DNA of 64,000 nt from Sulfuricurvum sp. GTDB taxonomy: Bacteria > Campylobacterota > Campylobacteria > Campylobacterales > Sulfurimonadaceae. The notes beneath the pieces are model-generated. The model was given only the letters and a program-made list of their open reading frames with translations, ran no database searches and was not told the DNA's origin. Below, one piece after another: positions 43,121-51,617 of the stretch. The first letter of the stretch is position 1. Every line of letters starts with the position of its first letter. Both the position numbers and the translations under genes were made by a program. The stretch is from assembly GCF_028681615.1 (NCBI RefSeq), contig NZ_JAQUHV010000003.1, positions 124,001 to 188,000 on the forward strand, given 5' to 3'.

Positions 43121-44701
43121 ATGGCGAATGAAACAAAAGCAGAGCGTATCGAGCGCATCAAGCGTGAAAAAGATGGATTGGATGTTATCGCCGATATTTA
43201 TCGATACGCTAAAACAGGTGAAGCGATTGATCCGGAAGATATCGATCGTTTTAAATGGTACGGTATCTATACCCAAAACCGAAGTCTTCAGGAAGAGGGC
43301 GATGATACGCAGTATTACATGCTCAGGGTCAAGCTTGACGGAGGGTATCTAACCTCTAAACAGGTCGAAGTCTTGGGAGAAATATCGGTTCAATTCGGCC
43401 GTGAAAGCGGTGATATCACCACACGTCAGGATATACAGTTTCATTGGCTGAAAATAGAAGATTTTCCAGAAATACTGGAGCGTCTATCGACTGTAGGTTT
43501 GAGTGTGCTCGGTGCATCGGGAGACTGTCCGCGCAATATCGTGAGCTGTCCGGTGAATGGCTTCGATCATGGACAAATCGATGATGTCCGCGATGTAGTG
43601 GTTGCATTGAACAACCTGTATCGGGGAAATCCCGATTTTTCGAATTTGCCGAGAAAATTCAAAATCGGCGTGAGCGGATGCAACAAACATTGTATTCAGC
43701 ATGAAGTACAGGATTTGGCATTCACTGCCGTCAAAAACGGCGATGAACTCCGCTTTAGTGTGAGTGTCGGAGGCGGTCAGGCGAGCAACCGGCGTATCGC
43801 CGATCATATCGGATATGTGAAGCGTCGGGATATCGTCAAAATTGCTGAAGCGGTAGCTCGAATCTACCGTGACTTTGGTCGTCGGGATAACCGAAATAAA
43901 GCACGGTTAGGACATTTGGTCGATGAATGGGGCGTAGAGCGTTTCGTCCGTGAACTGGAACAAGAGTCCCGTGTCGAGTTGGAGCGTTATGACAATGCAC
44001 CTTTTACACCGTATCCGCGACGCACCCATTTCGGTGTCGGAGCAACCATACGAAAAGGGTACAACACGATAGGCTGTGCCATGACCAGCGGACGGATCAG
44101 CGGGGAAAAACTGTTGAAACTCGGGCGTATCCTCGAGTTGTACAAAGCCGATGGAATTACGTTGACGTCGACGCAAAATTTTGTGATCTTAAATGTCCAT
44201 ACCGATGCAACGGAGCCGATGATCGATACGCTTCAAGCGGTCGGATTTCATCCCTATCCGTCGGTTTTTGAAGCTCGGACACTGGCATGTACGGGGTTGA
44301 ATTTTTGTAAGTTTGCGGTGAGCGAGACGAAAGACCTGGCAATCGAAGTGGTTGAATATTTGAACCGTCGGTTTCCTGATTTTGATGAACCGGTGAGCAT
44401 CAGCATCAACGGCTGTCCGAATTCATGTGCACATCCCCATATCGTTGATCTGGGATTTGTCGGTGCGATCGTGAAACGGGGAGATGAACGTCTCAAAGGG
44501 TTTGATCTGATTGTCGGAGGTCATCTCGAAGGCAAAGAGAGCCGTTTTGCCGTAAAAACCGGAGTAAAGGTCGCTTCGGATGAAGTTGCAGCGTTGATTG
44601 AATCCTTGATTGAGGATTTTGAGGGGAGTAACAGTATCAATTTCGGAAATTTTTTATTGGAGAAATACGCATATGAATCAGTTATGGCGTCCACTGCTTG
44701 A
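43121..44701 (+). CDS. Siroheme sulfite reductase (ferredoxin-type nitrite/sulfite reductase family)
   Basis: Reduces sulfite to sulfide with six electrons. The 526-residue protein has two ferredoxin-like half domains (YYMLRVKLDGGYLTSKQ; GDITTRQDIQFHWL; NIVSCPVNGFDHGQIDD) and the cluster-siroheme ligands CTGLNFCK and NGCPNSCAHPH near residue 410-455. Family members reduce nitrite or sulfite; the cys operon decides for sulfite. ATG 43121 follows AAGGAAGATGGT eleven bases after cysN; the longer frame reads back into cysN. It overlaps the next gene by 29 bases. Confidence 0.9.
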   Translation: MANETKAERIERIKREKDGLDVIADIYRYAKTGEAIDPEDIDRFKWYGIYTQNRSLQEEGDDTQYYMLRVKLDGGYLTSKQVEVLGEISVQFGRESGDITTRQDIQFHWLKIEDFPEILERLSTVGLSVLGASGDCPRNIVSCPVNGFDHGQIDDVRDVVVALNNLYRGNPDFSNLPRKFKIGVSGCNKHCIQHEVQDLAFTAVKNGDELRFSVSVGGGQASNRRIADHIGYVKRRDIVKIAEAVARIYRDFGRRDNRNKARLGHLVDEWGVERFVRELEQESRVELERYDNAPFTPYPRRTHFGVGATIRKGYNTIGCAMTSGRISGEKLLKLGRILELYKADGITLTSTQNFVILNVHTDATEPMIDTLQAVGFHPYPSVFEARTLACTGLNFCKFAVSETKDLAIEVVEYLNRRFPDFDEPVSISINGCPNSCAHPHIVDLGFVGAIVKRGDERLKGFDLIVGGHLEGKESRFAVKTGVKVASDEVAALIESLIEDFEGSNSINFGNFLLEKYAYESVMASTA

Positions 44702-45980
44702 GAAAGGAGACAAATTTCAGCAGATAGTACACAATACGATCGGAATACATAAAAAAACCTATTTCGATTTTACCGCGTCCGGCCTGGCGTATGAACCGAT
44801 CGAGGCACGTATTCGCGAAGTACTTGAAACCTATGCGAACACCCACTCGAAAGAGGCATCGATGGCGGCTCGGACCGATCACTATTACCGTGAGGCGAGA
44901 GAACATCTCAAATCGCTTTTGGGATTGGACGGAGCCTTTGCATTATTGCCATCAGGATGCGGTGCTACGGGTGCCGTAAAACGGCTGCAAGAGATTTTGG
45001 GACTCTATATCCCACCGGCAACGCGCGCACGGTATCTTCCGACGGCTCCGGATAGTGAACTTCCGCTGGTGATTGTCGGACCGTATGAACACCATTCCAA
45101 CGATATCAGCTACCGTGAAGCACTCTGCGAAACGGTTCGTATCGGGCCAAATGCCAAAGGGCTGGTTGATCTTGAACAGCTTGAGTCTATTTTGCAGGAG
45201 AATGCAGGCAGAGAGATTATCGGGACGTTTTGCATCGCTTCGAATGTGACCGGAACGATCACGCCGTATGCGGAGATATCGGCGATACTTCGTCGTTACG
45301 GGGCGATTGTGTGTTTTGATGCGGCGGCTTCGTCCCCGTATATCAACATACCGTGCGAACTGTATGACGCGATGTTTTATTCGCCGCATAAACTTTTGGG
45401 CGGACCGGGATCATGCGGTTTGCTCGCCATACGCAAAAATCTCTTTGATGCGGCTTCGACCCCTACATTTGCCGGGGGAGGAACGGTTCTTTATGTGAGC
45501 CGTACGAGCCATTATTTTGTCGAAGAGATCGAAGACCGCGAAGATGCGGGAACGCCGGGAATATTGCAGCTTATCCGTGCCGCTTTGGCCTATCAGCTGC
45601 GTAACGAGCTTGGATTTGCGTGGATCGCTTCACGCAAAAAAAGTTTATACAAACGTTTTACCGACGGGTTAAAAGAGATTGAGGGGGCAACCTGCTACGG
45701 ATGCCGTAAGGCGGAAAATATCGGGATCGTGTCGTTCAATATCAAACATATCGACCCGTATGCGTTGTGTGAGGTTTTATCCAAATCGGACGGATTTCAA
45801 ACACGTGCAGGATGTTCGTGCGCCGGACCTTACGGGCATGATTTGTTAGGACTGGAGGATGATACTCCGTTCCAAACGCGGCCGGGATGGCTGCGGATTA
45901 GTATCCATTATTCGCAAGAGATAGAGGATATCGATGCCTTGCTGGAAGCTATTAGAGAATCAATAAAGAGGCTTGAATGA
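44673..45980 (+). CDS. Cysteine desulfurase-like class V aminotransferase
   Basis: A 435-residue PLP protein of the SufS/NifS superfamily. The PLP lysine is Lys240 in SPHKLLGGPGSCG, and RAGCSCAGPYGH (378-389) places Cys383 at the catalytic position of cysteine desulfurases, with an extra Cys381 two residues before. GPYEHHSNDISYREA is also typical. It lies between sulfite reductase and siroheme synthesis, so it may supply or accept sulfur for cluster building, or act as a cysteine lyase. It is not next to any suf/isc scaffold gene. ATG chosen for GGAG at 44660. Confidence 0.85.
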   Translation: MNQLWRPLLEKGDKFQQIVHNTIGIHKKTYFDFTASGLAYEPIEARIREVLETYANTHSKEASMAARTDHYYREAREHLKSLLGLDGAFALLPSGCGATGAVKRLQEILGLYIPPATRARYLPTAPDSELPLVIVGPYEHHSNDISYREALCETVRIGPNAKGLVDLEQLESILQENAGREIIGTFCIASNVTGTITPYAEISAILRRYGAIVCFDAAASSPYINIPCELYDAMFYSPHKLLGGPGSCGLLAIRKNLFDAASTPTFAGGGTVLYVSRTSHYFVEEIEDREDAGTPGILQLIRAALAYQLRNELGFAWIASRKKSLYKRFTDGLKEIEGATCYGCRKAENIGIVSFNIKHIDPYALCEVLSKSDGFQTRAGCSCAGPYGHDLLGLEDDTPFQTRPGWLRISIHYSQEIEDIDALLEAIRESIKRLE

Positions 45981-46786
45981 CAAAAATTTTGAAATCAAAT
46001 TCAGCCGAAACCAATGAGACGTTTTCGGCGAGAAAAGGAAAAGTGTACCTCGTTGGCTGTGGTCTCGGGGATGCAGAGCAGTTGACGCTCAAAGCTTACC
46101 GGATTATCCGTGAGGCCCAGATCGTTTTGTATGATCATCTTATCACGGATGAGATTCTTGCGTTGATACCTTCGCAAACACGTAAAATCTATGTGGGTAA
46201 ACCGAAAAACTGCCATAGTATCAGTCAAGAGCGGATCAATGCGCTGATTGCCGATTATGCGTCACAGGGGTTTAGCGTTGCACGGCTAAAGAGCGGTGAT
46301 CCCTATATTTTCGGACGGGGAGCCGAAGAAGCGCTTTACTTGGGCGAGCAGGGGTATCAGGTTGAGATTATTGCCGGTATCTCTTCGTCGGTAGCCGGAC
46401 CGGCATGTGCCGGAATTCCGCCGACCGCGAGAGGGTATGCCTCCAGTTTTTCAGTGGTATCGGCACATTTGAAAGATGCCAAGTTTAATACGGATTGGCT
46501 GCCGCTTTTAAAAGTACCGAATCATACGACTGTGGTATTGATGGGGTTGAGTTTGGCCGGAGCTATCCGTAAAGCGGCTCTTCAAAGCGGAGTTCCGAAA
46601 GATTTTCCGGTAGCGATTGTCGCAAATGCCTCCCGTCCTGAACAACAGAGTGTTATAACAACCGTGTCAGGTTTGGCAAAAGCGGCTAAAAACGTTCAGG
46701 GACCGGCAGTAATCGTCTTCGGTGATGTGGTAAAACTCTACGGAAAACTGCCGCAGTATCAACTGCAACAGGTTTCATTTTATTGA
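45977..46786 (+). CDS. cobA: Uroporphyrinogen-III C-methyltransferase (SUMT)
   Basis: Adds two methyl groups to uroporphyrinogen III to give precorrin-2 for siroheme, the cofactor of the sulfite reductase two genes upstream. The 269-residue protein has GKVYLVGCGLGDAEQLTLKAYRII, LYDHLI, RLKSGDPYIFGRGAEEA and the PAGISS-like IIAGISSSVAGPA. A 20-residue N-terminal extension is unusual. No oxidase/ferrochelatase (cysG N-terminal part) is fused, so that step is elsewhere. Starts by ATGA overlap; last gene of the operon. Confidence 0.94.
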   Translation: MTKILKSNSAETNETFSARKGKVYLVGCGLGDAEQLTLKAYRIIREAQIVLYDHLITDEILALIPSQTRKIYVGKPKNCHSISQERINALIADYASQGFSVARLKSGDPYIFGRGAEEALYLGEQGYQVEIIAGISSSVAGPACAGIPPTARGYASSFSVVSAHLKDAKFNTDWLPLLKVPNHTTVVLMGLSLAGAIRKAALQSGVPKDFPVAIVANASRPEQQSVITTVSGLAKAAKNVQGPAVIVFGDVVKLYGKLPQYQLQQVSFY

Positions 46787-46794
46787 ACGCCACC

Positions 46795-46820
46795 GGAGCA
46801 AAGCCCCATTTGGCTACGCT
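46795..46820 (+). repeat. Intergenic copy of a short dispersed repeat
   Basis: GGAGCAAAGCCCCATT, three bases, CTACGCT: the same 23 defined positions as at 28296-28271 on the minus strand. It lies nine bases after the cobA stop, in the gap before rrf2, and is followed by a small hairpin. Confidence 0.55.
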
Positions 46821-46841
46821 CGCCGCTATGGCACTAAAGCT

Positions 46842-46856
46842 TGCCTCAGCGAGGCA
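46842..46856. other. Hairpin between cobA and the Rrf2 gene
   Basis: TGCCTC and GAGGCA form a 6-bp stem around AGC, three bases past the stop of the convergent Rrf2 gene. No T tract on either side, so a weak 3' end structure at best, probably belonging to the repeat. Confidence 0.35.
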
Positions 46857-46858
46857 GA

Positions 46859-47272
46859 TTAAATAAAATACATTGATTGTTGATCCAGAGCATTTCCCTG
46901 ATCGACGAGATCTTGGAGGCTCTCGTGAAAAACACCTTTCATATCTTCTCGGATACGATTCCAATACAGATGCAAAATCGGTTGTAACCGTTCATCCGTA
47001 GGGTTGCAAAGTTCCCCTTCCAATGCGACTAATATGTCAAATACCGAGATTGTATTAGGAGCTTTTGCAAGTAAGTAACCGCCTCCGGCTCCACGAATGC
47101 TTTGAATCAACCCCTCTTTACGCAAGGTCGCGAGAATTTGTTCCAGATAGTTTTGGGGAATGTTGGCTTTTTCGGCTATGTCGCGAATTTGAAGATGGCC
47201 TTGTCCGTAGTGAAGCGCTAACTCATACATGGCGGCGAGGCCGTAGCTCCCTTTTGTCGAAATACCTGCCAA
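46859..47272 (-). CDS. Rrf2-family transcriptional regulator (CymR-like)
   Basis: A 137-residue winged-helix DNA-binding protein of the Rrf2 family: STKGSYGLAAMYELALHYG, IRDIAEKANIPQNYLEQILATLRKEGLIQSIRGAGGGYLLA. The family's iron-sulfur members (IscR, NsrR) need three cysteines after residue 90; only one Cys is here (ELCNPTDE), so it is more like CymR, the cysteine regulator of Gram-positives. It faces the cys operon. Start is TTG with AGGAGATAACA before it. Control of the cys genes is inferred from position and family. Confidence 0.85.
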   Translation of the reverse strand: MAGISTKGSYGLAAMYELALHYGQGHLQIRDIAEKANIPQNYLEQILATLRKEGLIQSIRGAGGGYLLAKAPNTISVFDILVALEGELCNPTDERLQPILHLYWNRIREDMKGVFHESLQDLVDQGNALDQQSMYFI

Positions 47273-47325
47273 TGTTATCTCCTATGCAATTGTGTAGAGA
47301 TATTGTATTCGAGTTAGCGTTAATA

Positions 47326-47338
47326 GTCCATTAAGGAC
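47326..47338. promoter_or_regulatory. Small inverted repeat upstream of the Rrf2 gene
   Basis: GTCC and GGAC flank ATTAA, about 55 bases before the Rrf2 start. It may be an autoregulatory site but is short, and I find no clear copy in the cys promoter. Confidence 0.25.
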
Positions 47339-47354
47339 ATCGATTTATAAGAGA

Positions 47355-48620
47355 TTATTCGCTCTCTTTCGGCGATTTGAATGATTTTACATCGATTCGG
47401 CGAGGAGGACGTTTCGGTGCAGCAGGTGCTTCAGCGGGTTTCCGATCATTGTACGGTTTTTTATCCCCGAACGGTTTCTTGTCTCCAAATGATTTTTTAT
47501 CCCCATAGGGCTTTTTGTCACCGTAGGGCTTTTTATCTCCAAAAGCAGGTTTGTCGCCATAAGGCTTTTTATCCCCAAACGGTTTTTTCTCCCCGAAAGC
47601 GGGTTTATCACCGTATGGTTTCTTATCACCATAAGGTTTTTTGTCTCCGTAAGACTTCTTCTCTCCGAATGGTTTTTTACCATCTTTATCGTAAGGTTTT
47701 TTTTCTCCGAAGGACGATTTGTCTCCGTAAGGCTTCTTGTCGCCGTAAGGTTTTTTATCGCCAAACGGTTTCTTTTCACCATACGGTTTCTTTTCACCAT
47801 ACGGTTTTTTCTCTCCATCGAATGGTTTTCGCTCATCCGTATTTTTTGCTTTCTCCCCGAAAAATTTCGGTTTACTGCTGTAAGGAGTACGGGTTGCTTT
47901 TTCCGTATCGGAACGCGGGGTTCCGTCGATGTAGTGGTTACGCTCGCGGGTTTTCCCCTCGAAAATCGGTTTGCCGTTTTCATCTTTACCGACAAAACGG
48001 GGTTTGCTGTTGTGCTGTTTTTTAGAGGTAAATCCGTCATCTTCACCGCGTGCAGGCCGTCGGTCATTTCGCGGTGCATCATCGCGGTTACGTTCCGGAC
48101 GGGTATCACGAACCGGTTTTTTGTCACGATTTCGAGGATCTGCTGCATCACGGGCTTCACGCTCTGCGCGGCGAGCTTTAGCTTCGGCTTTTTGCTGATT
48201 GTCTACGGCGATTCCGAAATCGGGTTCGAATCCTTTGACGATCTCTTGGGTGATGGTACGTCCGTTGAGAAGTTCGATCGGGTAGAGCCGTTTTTGATCT
48301 TCCGCATCGAGTGTGATGAGGGCGTATTCGCTTGCTCTGGCAAAGCGTGACATATAGACAATCGCTTTTTCGGGGAGGTCATAGCTGATCAGTACTTCAC
48401 AGCGAAGATCCGGCGCTTTTGCCAGCTCGGCATCGCTGAGGACGGTGATGTTGTTCCCTGCAAACAGGTTGGTGAGTTCTCCGGCATCATCAGACGTGAC
48501 GATCAGGATTTTTTTACCGCTGTTGCGTTCGATTAAAAAATGGATCAGTTCATTTTTACGAGGGCGGTTACATGGGTGGATACGATGGTTTTGGCGTTTG
48601 ATAGGTGTCGTCGATGACAT
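47355..48620 (-). CDS. Degenerate helicase-domain protein with hexapeptide-repeat tail
   Basis: A 421-residue protein. Residues 25-135 resemble the second RecA domain of a DEAD-box helicase: KKILIVTSDDAGELTNLF, VLISYDLPEKAIVYMSRFARASEYALITLDAEDQKRL, and LNGRTI. The HRIGRTGR motif is reduced to MSRFARAS, and there is no first RecA domain, Walker A or DEAD box, so ATPase activity is not expected. Residues 145-260 are highly charged (RRAEREARDA; RPERNRDDAPRNDRRPA). Residues 264-395 are about 20 hexapeptides of the type G-D/E-K-K-P-Y/F. The C-terminus is basic. Probably an RNA-binding, largely disordered protein. AAGGAC precedes the ATG. Confidence 0.8.
   Translation of the reverse strand: MSSTTPIKRQNHRIHPCNRPRKNELIHFLIERNSGKKILIVTSDDAGELTNLFAGNNITVLSDAELAKAPDLRCEVLISYDLPEKAIVYMSRFARASEYALITLDAEDQKRLYPIELLNGRTITQEIVKGFEPDFGIAVDNQQKAEAKARRAEREARDAADPRNRDKKPVRDTRPERNRDDAPRNDRRPARGEDDGFTSKKQHNSKPRFVGKDENGKPIFEGKTRERNHYIDGTPRSDTEKATRTPYSSKPKFFGEKAKNTDERKPFDGEKKPYGEKKPYGEKKPFGDKKPYGDKKPYGDKSSFGEKKPYDKDGKKPFGEKKSYGDKKPYGDKKPYGDKPAFGEKKPFGDKKPYGDKPAFGDKKPYGDKKPYGDKKSFGDKKPFGDKKPYNDRKPAEAPAAPKRPPRRIDVKSFKSPKESE
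47436..47831 (-). repeat. 18-bp tandem repeats coding for G-D/E-K-K-P-Y/F
   Basis: About 20 imperfect copies of an 18-base unit, each coding for a hexapeptide such as GDKKPY. Variants such as GDKSSF, GDKPAF and GEKKSY recur, which suggests duplication of blocks of several units. The repeat keeps the reading frame throughout and could vary in copy number between strains. Confidence 0.85.
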
Positions 48621-48741
48621 TAAATAGTCCTTGGGTACATAGGCCTCAGTGATGAGGGGGGATAAGCGATCAAAAAAGAAGTCTCTAACGCGTGATCGAG
48701 TGCGCGAATGGTAGCCGTATTATAGCGTAAAGCTGCCTGTT

Positions 48742-49518
48742 TTATCTGTAAGGTTTTATCCCCAGCAATTCATCGAGACGGAGGAAGGTATACCCCATTT
48801 CCATGAGTTTTTCGATCACTCCGGGAAGGGCTGCTACGCTGGTCGGATTGCGGTGCATGAGGATGATATCGCCGTTGCGGACATTATCGGCAACATTCTC
48901 CACGACGGCATTGGGATCTTTGAGGGTCCAGTCGAGGGAATCGAGCGACCAGAGGACGGTGGTCATCCCTTGATCATTGACGGTATTTAAGACGCGAGCG
49001 TTGATTGAACCGTACGGAGGGCGGTAAAGGATGGGATAGTGTCCGGTAATTGTTTCGATACGTGCTGCGGCGAGACCCAGCTGATAGGTGATGTTGTTTT
49101 CATCCAGATCCGTGAGCCGCGGATGGTTAAAGGTATGATTTAGGACTAGATGCCCTTCATCATTTGCTCTTTTAACGACTGTGATATTACTATCGACCAT
49201 CGTCCCTCCGATCATAAAGAAAGCGGCTTTGACATGATGAGACTTGAGAATGTCGAGGAGCTTGTAGGTATTGTTCTCATCGGGTGCGTCGTCAAATGTG
49301 AGGGTGACATTTTTACGGGAAGTATTTGCGTTTACTATAACGTTTTTATAGTGGCCAGCCTGAACAGGCGTGACGGTATTGATACGCCATTTATCCAAAA
49401 ATTGGGTCATATTGGCATCGAGTTGGGGAGAATACCCGCGAATATCATAAATAATATCGGTATCGGCGAAAAGTGCAGTATGAAATAAGAACGTTAGAAT
49501 CAAAAAAAGTTTCGTCAT
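48742..49518 (-). CDS. Exported polysaccharide deacetylase
   Basis: A 258-residue protein with a signal peptide (1-18) and a NodB-type domain: VTLTFDDAPDENNTY (metal-binding Asp pair, about 73-87), HLVLNHTFNHPRL (His pair, about 123-135), YRPPYGSIN (about 163-171) and DIILMHRNP near the end. It should remove acetyl groups from a cell-wall or surface polysaccharide in the periplasm. Monocistronic; weak ribosome site. Confidence 0.9.
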   Translation of the reverse strand: MTKLFLILTFLFHTALFADTDIIYDIRGYSPQLDANMTQFLDKWRINTVTPVQAGHYKNVIVNANTSRKNVTLTFDDAPDENNTYKLLDILKSHHVKAAFFMIGGTMVDSNITVVKRANDEGHLVLNHTFNHPRLTDLDENNITYQLGLAAARIETITGHYPILYRPPYGSINARVLNTVNDQGMTTVLWSLDSLDWTLKDPNAVVENVADNVRNGDIILMHRNPTSVAALPGVIEKLMEMGYTFLRLDELLGIKPYR

Positions 49519-49570
49519 AAGAATCGTTTCGTTAAAAATAGGCGAAATTATAGCGAGATAAAAGAGACTT

Positions 49571-50701
49571 TTAGTCGAGAGTCTTCTTATAGAACTTGAC
49601 CGCTAGTGTCATCATCACAACCGCAATAATCAATAAAGGCCAAATATTAGGCCAAAGCATCGCCAAATTATTGTCTTTAAGAATAATACCCCGAATAAGA
49701 CGGTTGAAATAGGTCAGCGGGAGTATTTCACCGATGTGCTGCGCCCATTTTGGCATCCCATAAAAAGGGAACATAAAACCGGAGAGCAAGATGCTTGGGA
49801 GAAAATAAAAGATCGTAAGCTGCAATGCCTGCAACATATTTTGCGCCAAAGAGGAGATGGTAATTCCGATGGTGAGGTTTACGGCGATAAAGAGGAGCGC
49901 CACCGTATAAACCAGTACAATCGAGCCGTTGAACGGAACACCGAATACATAATGCGAAGCAAAAAGGATCAAAGAGGCTTGGACAAGACCGATAAAGACA
50001 TAGGGGATGATTTTCCCCGTCATGATTTCCAGAGGCCGCGCCGGAGTGGCGAGGAGATTTTCCATCGTTCCCCGCTCACGTTCACGGGTGATGGCAAGTG
50101 CCGTCATCATAGTGAGGGTCATCGTCATGACTGTCCCCATGAGTCCCGGAATAATATTGTACTGATTGATACTGTTGGGGTTATAGAGGCGATGGATTCG
50201 AATATCAAACGGGTTTTTCTGAGACCAAAGCCCTGAAAGCGGACCCACGAGATCTTTTTTGGCAACCTGCTGAGCAATTCCCTCGATAGAGGAAAGGGCA
50301 ACGGAAACAGTGACCGGGTCGGTCGCATCCGCTTCAAGAAGAATGGAGGGCTTTTCGCCCCTGAGAAGTTTTTTAGTAAAATCACTCGGAATCGTGAGGA
50401 TAAACTGCACCTCCCCTTTTTTGAGGGCTGCCTGCGCCTCGTTGGGTGTGGTATAGTCCTTATTAATGGCAAAATAATCCGAAGTTTGCATTGAACTTAG
50501 AATCGTACGGGTAAAATCACTCTCATCATACGTTACGATTGCGATCGGGAGATGTTTGGGATCGGTATTGATCGCGAAGCCGAACAGAGCAAGCTGGATG
50601 ATCGGCAGTACGACCATCATGGCAAACGTGACACGATCGCGTTTGAGCTGTAAAAACTCTTTGAGAACAATGGCCCACCAACGATGAAAACTAAAGTTCA
50701 T
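49571..50701 (-). CDS. ABC-2 type transporter permease
   Basis: A 376-residue inner-membrane permease of the YhhJ/YbhR type: one N-terminal hydrophobic helix (FAMMVVLPIIQLALFGFAI), a periplasmic domain of about 150 residues, then five hydrophobic segments. ITRERERGTMENLLATPARPLEIMTGKIIPY is the ABC-2 signature. ATG 50701 follows GGAGAGAGTT and overlaps the ATPase gene. It is the third gene of an HlyD-ATPase-permease operon, so the three make one export pump. Confidence 0.92.
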   Translation of the reverse strand: MNFSFHRWWAIVLKEFLQLKRDRVTFAMMVVLPIIQLALFGFAINTDPKHLPIAIVTYDESDFTRTILSSMQTSDYFAINKDYTTPNEAQAALKKGEVQFILTIPSDFTKKLLRGEKPSILLEADATDPVTVSVALSSIEGIAQQVAKKDLVGPLSGLWSQKNPFDIRIHRLYNPNSINQYNIIPGLMGTVMTMTLTMMTALAITRERERGTMENLLATPARPLEIMTGKIIPYVFIGLVQASLILFASHYVFGVPFNGSIVLVYTVALLFIAVNLTIGITISSLAQNMLQALQLTIFYFLPSILLSGFMFPFYGMPKWAQHIGEILPLTYFNRLIRGIILKDNNLAMLWPNIWPLLIIAVVMMTLAVKFYKKTLD

Positions 50702-51617
50702 AACTCTCTCCGTAATTATCACGCGTATGTTTCATGAGATAGATAAAGACATCTTCCAGTGTGGTGGGAATAGATTTAAATTGCTGTGTTTTCAGTACTT
50801 CTTCGATGGCTAGGGAGTCTTTTCCGCTGACATGAAGCGTTGAACCGAAAATGACCGTTTGTTCGATGGCAGGATCTTTTTCGATCAGTTTTGAAATCTC
50901 CATCAATCGATCTCCGATGACTTCGTAGGTAAAAAGTTTTTGCGCTTCGATGATATTTTTTGCACTCCCCTGTGCGAGGAGATTTCCATAGGCGATGTAG
51001 GCGAGTTTATGACACCGTTCCGCTTCATCCATGTAGTGGGTGCTGATGAGGACTGAAACTCCTTGGGATGCGAGCTCATGCAGCTCTTCCCAAAAATCGC
51101 GTCGTGCATTGGGATCGACTCCGGCAGTAGGCTCATCGAGAAGCAGCAATTTTGGGTGGCGGAGCATACATGCGGCGAGGGCAAGACGCTGTTTCCATCC
51201 TCCGGAGAGGGAACGTGCCAGTTGGGACGAACGGGAGGTAAGACCGAGTGTTTCGAGTGCTTCGTCGACAACGTGTTTGCGGTTGGCGAGTTCATAAACC
51301 CGTGCGACGAAATCGAGATTTTCACGAATACTCAAATCTTCCCAATAGGAAAATTTTTGGGTCATGTATCCTGCTTCGCGTTTGATTGCGTCGCTTTGGG
51401 TACGAATATCGTATCCCAGACAATGCCCCTCGCCGCTGTCTGGGGTGAGCAGACCGCAGAGCATACGGATAGCGGTGGTTTTTCCGCTTCCATTGGGCCC
51501 CAAAAATCCCAGAATCTCTCCACGTCCTACTTGGAGGGATAGATCTTTAACGACATGTTTTTCACCGAAGTATTTGTTCAGACCTCGAACATCGATAGCG
51601 TTCTCATACGTGTTCAA
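50691..51617 (-). CDS. ABC transporter ATP-binding protein
   Basis: A 308-residue ATPase: Walker A LGPNGSGKTTAIR, Q-loop MTQKFSYWEDL, signature LSGGWKQRLALA, Walker B LLLLDEPTAGVDP and the H-loop ISTHYMDEAERC. The C-terminal 80 residues are a regulatory extension common in DrrA/YhhH-like pumps. I choose a TTG at 51617 with GGAAG five bases before; a longer ATG start at 51665 overlaps the HlyD gene by 62 bases and has no ribosome site. Confidence 0.9.
   Translation of the reverse strand: MNTYENAIDVRGLNKYFGEKHVVKDLSLQVGRGEILGFLGPNGSGKTTAIRMLCGLLTPDSGEGHCLGYDIRTQSDAIKREAGYMTQKFSYWEDLSIRENLDFVARVYELANRKHVVDEALETLGLTSRSSQLARSLSGGWKQRLALAACMLRHPKLLLLDEPTAGVDPNARRDFWEELHELASQGVSVLISTHYMDEAERCHKLAYIAYGNLLAQGSAKNIIEAQKLFTYEVIGDRLMEISKLIEKDPAIEQTVIFGSTLHVSGKDSLAIEEVLKTQQFKSIPTTLEDVFIYLMKHTRDNYGESYEL

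Noticed and set aside
46787-46858. Small insertion sequence or MITE
   Set aside because: There are no clear terminal inverted repeats or target duplications. Only a 26-base pattern and a small hairpin are seen, so I call it a short repeat.
47436-47831. CRISPR-like array of regular repeats
   Set aside because: The unit is 18 bases with no unique spacers, keeps one reading frame and codes for a hexapeptide. There are no cas genes.
47381-48160. Long open frames on both strands across the repeat protein (47381-48025 plus, 47387-48160 minus)
   Set aside because: An 18-bp coding repeat without stops in one frame tends to be open in others. The frame at 47355-48620 has the ribosome site and helicase-like part, and the others do not.
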